Under the pieces are notes generated by a model. That model was not told the origin of the DNA, did no database searches, and saw only the letters and a list, made by a program, of their open reading frames with translations. The position numbers and the translations under genes were made by a program. 15,686 nucleotides of DNA from Nitriliruptoraceae bacterium (GTDB lineage Bacteria; Actinomycetota; Nitriliruptoria; Nitriliruptorales; Nitriliruptoraceae): NCBI GenBank assembly GCA_007121975.1, contig SKJO01000487.1, positions 1 to 15,686 on the forward strand, written 5' to 3'. Of the stretch, positions 13,727 to 15,686 are shown piece after piece; position 1 is the first letter of the stretch; every line of letters starts with the position of its first letter.

Positions 13727-15135
13727 TACCGCAGCAACGGGTCGAGCCGCGTCATGAGCATGCGGGCAGCCTCGGCAACCGACCCGGCCATGGTCGGGTA
13801 GACGGTCATCGTCTGTGCCAGCTGCGAGACCGACAGGCGCTGCTGGACGGCCACGGCCAGCGGCTGGATCAGGTCGCTGGCCCGGGCACTGACCACCACG
13901 CCGCCCACAACCACTCCTGATCCGACCTGCGCGTGCACCTTCACGAAGCCGTCGGTCGACCTGGTCATCTTGGCGCGCGGGTTGCTGCGGAAGTCGAGCC
14001 GGGCGGTCTCCACGAGCAGCCCTGAGGCCCGCGCCTCGTCGGCGGACAGGCCCACCTGCGCCACCTCGGGGTCGGTGAAGATGGTGGAAGCGACCGCGTC
14101 CCACCGGATGGGCTGCACGGCCTGGCCCAGGGCATGCCACATCGCGGTACGGCCCTGCATGGCCGCGACCGAGGCGAGCATCACCCCGCCGGTCACGTCT
14201 CCCGCGGCATACACCCAGGGGCGGCTCGAGCGGCCGACGGTGTCGACCACCACCGCGCCGGCGGCGTCGAGTTCCACCCCGACCTGCTCGAGGCCGAGTC
14301 CGGCCGAGGTCGGCACCTGGCCGACGGTGAACAGCGCGTGGCTGCCGACGACCTCACGACCATCCGCGAGTCCGACCTGCACACCCTGGCTGTGCCCGGT
14401 GCACGACACCGCCCGGGCATTGCGCAGGATGGTCATTCCCCGACGTTCGAAGACGTCCTCGATCACCTGGGCCGCATCCGGATCCTGCGTCGGCAGGATC
14501 AGATCCCGGGAGGACACCAGGGTGACCTCGGCGCCGAAGCGCCGGAACGCATGGGCGAACTCCGCGCCGGTGGCTCCGGATCCCACCACGATGAGGTGCT
14601 CAGGGACCTCGGGCAGGCCATAGACCTGCTGGCCGGTGAGCACCCGCTCCCCATCGGGGGCGAAGAACGGCAGCACCCGGGCGGTGGAGCCGGTGGCCAG
14701 CAGCACGTGATCGGCCTCGAGTCGGTGCCCGCGACCATCGACCACCTCGATGTCGATCTCGTGCTCGCCGCTGACGCGCCCCCGGCCCCGGACCAATCGC
14801 ACTCCGGTGGCCGCGACCCGGCGCTCGATGTCACGCGACTGCGACGCGCCGAGCTCCAACACGTTGGCCGACACCCGGGGCAGATCGACCACCGTGCGGT
14901 CGACGGCCTCGATGCCGGCCAGACGAACCCCGAGGTCGTCGGCCCGGTGCACCCAGCCCATCGCCTCGGCCGCCACGATCATGGCTTTGGACGGCACGCA
15001 GTCCCACAGCACGCAGTTGCCGCCGAGTCCCTCGTCGGCGACCACGGTGACCTCGGCGCCGAGTTCGGCGGCGACCAGGGCAGCTTCGTAGCCGGCCGGG
15101 CCTCCGCCCAGGATCACGATGCGCTGCTGGGGCAT
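13726..15135 (-). CDS. lpdA: LpdA-like FAD-dependent pyridine nucleotide-disulfide oxidoreductase (quinone reductase type)
   Basis: 469 residues. FAD-binding GGGPAGYEAAL (10-20), NAD(P)-binding GSGATGAEFAHAF (185-197), second FAD motif YAAGDVTGG (309-317) and a dimerisation domain from about 347. The sequence follows mycobacterial LpdA closely (RIVILGGGPAGYEAAL, HLIVVGSG, LASVAAMQGR, NPRAKM), an NAD(P)H:quinone oxidoreductase rather than dihydrolipoamide dehydrogenase. Unlike mycobacterial LpdA it keeps both cysteines of the CX4C redox disulfide (C41, C46), but the C-terminal catalytic His is replaced by Tyr (Y446 in VYPTMAGSVAE). R210 after the second nucleotide motif may favour NADPH. ATG 15135 has GGAGG five bases upstream. 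It is divergent from the SnoaL-like gene. Confidence 0.9.
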   Translation of the reverse strand: MPQQRIVILGGGPAGYEAALVAAELGAEVTVVADEGLGGNCVLWDCVPSKAMIVAAEAMGWVHRADDLGVRLAGIEAVDRTVVDLPRVSANVLELGASQSRDIERRVAATGVRLVRGRGRVSGEHEIDIEVVDGRGHRLEADHVLLATGSTARVLPFFAPDGERVLTGQQVYGLPEVPEHLIVVGSGATGAEFAHAFRRFGAEVTLVSSRDLILPTQDPDAAQVIEDVFERRGMTILRNARAVSCTGHSQGVQVGLADGREVVGSHALFTVGQVPTSAGLGLEQVGVELDAAGAVVVDTVGRSSRPWVYAAGDVTGGVMLASVAAMQGRTAMWHALGQAVQPIRWDAVASTIFTDPEVAQVGLSADEARASGLLVETARLDFRSNPRAKMTRSTDGFVKVHAQVGSGVVVGGVVVSARASDLIQPLAVAVQQRLSVSQLAQTMTVYPTMAGSVAEAARMLMTRLDPLLR

Positions 15136-15161
15136 GTCGACCTCCGCGTCGCGGGGCGCCC

Positions 15162-15171
15162 ACGCTAGCGT
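15162..15171. promoter_or_regulatory. Palindromic bidirectional -10 element between lpdA and the SnoaL-like gene
   Basis: ACGCTAGCGT is a perfect 10-base palindrome that contains TAGCGT on both strands (plus 15166-15171, minus 15167 to 15162). Each fits TANNNT and each faces a gene with an excellent ribosome binding site: leader about 20 bases to lpdA and about 28 bases to the plus-strand gene. No strong -35 is seen in either direction. It could alternatively be an operator half-site pair. Confidence 0.45.
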
Positions 15172-15205
15172 CCACCCTGACGTCCCTCGTGCGCAGGAGG
15201 CCCCC

Positions 15206-15607
15206 ATGGACCGTCATCCGTTCCGCGTCGCGGTCGAAGCCAAGGATCACGACGCCGCCTTCGCCCTGCTGCACGACGAGGTGGTGTTCCGCTCCCCCGC
15301 CGTGCACCACCCCTACCGGGGCAAGGCCGACGTCGCGCACCTGCTGCGGCACGCCGTCGAGACCCTCGAGGGGCTGACCTACATCGACGAGTTGCACGGT
15401 GAGCGCAGCGTCGGACTGATCTTCACGGCCCGGACCGGAGACCGCGACGTCGAGGGCATCGACCACCTCACCCTCGACGACGATGGGCGCATCACGACCT
15501 TCCGCGTCATGATCCGTCCCCTGTCCGGGTTGATCGCGGTGGCCCAGGTGATGGGTGCCCGGCTCGAGGCCGACCCGGTGCCCTCGGCGCGGAACGAATC
15601 GGCCTAG
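15206..15607 (+). CDS. SnoaL/NTF2-like (nuclear transport factor 2 fold) protein
   Basis: 133 residues, a single NTF2-like alpha+beta cone domain. The opening helix FRVAVEAKDHDAAFALL (6-22) is followed by HDEVVFRSPA and PYRGKADVAHLL, then strands including GIDHLTLDDDGRITTFRVMIRP (84-105), a typical SnoaL-like pattern. Such proteins are small ligand-binding or isomerase/hydrolase enzymes; no catalytic residues identify a reaction here. ATG 15206 is set by a perfect AGGAGG five bases upstream; the longer open frame begins inside lpdA. It is cytoplasmic, and divergent from lpdA. Confidence 0.85.
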   Translation: MDRHPFRVAVEAKDHDAAFALLHDEVVFRSPAVHHPYRGKADVAHLLRHAVETLEGLTYIDELHGERSVGLIFTARTGDRDVEGIDHLTLDDDGRITTFRVMIRPLSGLIAVAQVMGARLEADPVPSARNESA

Positions 15608-15686
15608 CCGCCCGCTGCCCCGCCTCCGCCCGGCGCCGCGCCACCCCGCTCCGTGCCGCCCCGCCCCGCGCGCACGGACTCCACCA
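15608..15686. other. C-rich non-coding end of the window
   Basis: 79 bases after the last gene. The plus strand is strongly enriched in C, with repeated CCGCC and CCCCG motifs. I see no open frame with coding character, no promoter-like hexamer and no clear hairpin. It could be the start of a longer intergenic region or of the next gene's antisense end. Confidence 0.5.

Overview
The window is a compact stretch of high-GC, double-stranded-coding chromosome. Third codon positions are almost always G or C, GTG starts are common, and there are several four-base stop/start overlaps. The gene set points to Actinomycetota: RegX3/SenX3-like phosphate signalling, an LpdA-type flavoprotein, an acyl-CoA carboxylase alpha subunit with fused biotin carrier domain, class II fructose-1,6-bisphosphatase, and TAGNNT-type -10 hexamers with no clear -35. 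I cannot place it below phylum; a deep-branching class is possible. I see no phage, IS, CRISPR, tRNA or rRNA features.

Layout. (1) 1-47, minus: start of a gene that leaves the window. (2) 166-3858, plus: a five-gene potassium uptake operon (trkA, trkA, a 43-residue membrane peptide, trkH, and a membrane-anchored OB-fold-like protein). From the second trkA onward, successive genes overlap by ATGA. (3) 7259-3866, minus: phoU, regX3-like regulator, senX3-like kinase, nth; regulator and kinase overlap by GTGA. (4) 7433-8467, plus: an alpha/beta hydrolase that overlaps the convergent glpX by 7 bases. (5) 10383-8461, minus: a crotonase-family protein, then glpX. (6) 10441-11262, plus: a SirB1/transglutaminase-like protein. 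(7) 11692-11279, minus: a cupredoxin lipoprotein. (8) 11860-13671, plus: biotin carboxylase/BCCP. (9) 15135-13726, minus: LpdA-like flavoprotein. (10) 15206-15607, plus: SnoaL/NTF2-like protein. Then a C-rich stretch without a gene.

How the genes work together. The first block is a K+ channel (TrkH) gated by two cytoplasmic RCK proteins; the two unrecognised proteins are translationally locked to it and may be accessory subunits. The second block is a phosphate-sensing unit in which PhoU restrains the SenX3/RegX3 pair, with endonuclease III as the last gene. The remainder is mainly central and acyl-CoA metabolism (gluconeogenesis, a crotonase, biotin-dependent carboxylation) and redox proteins in short units.

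The most interesting points are the unannotated-size membrane peptide between trkA and trkH, the extracytoplasmic OB-fold-like partner of TrkH, the LpdA-like enzyme that keeps the disulfide cysteines but lacks the catalytic histidine, two divergent intergenic regions where opposite -10 hexamers share the same TA step, and stable leader or inter-gene hairpins at the trk, phoU and carboxylase loci. I found no clearly novel multi-gene defence or mobile system; this is mostly ordinary core genome.
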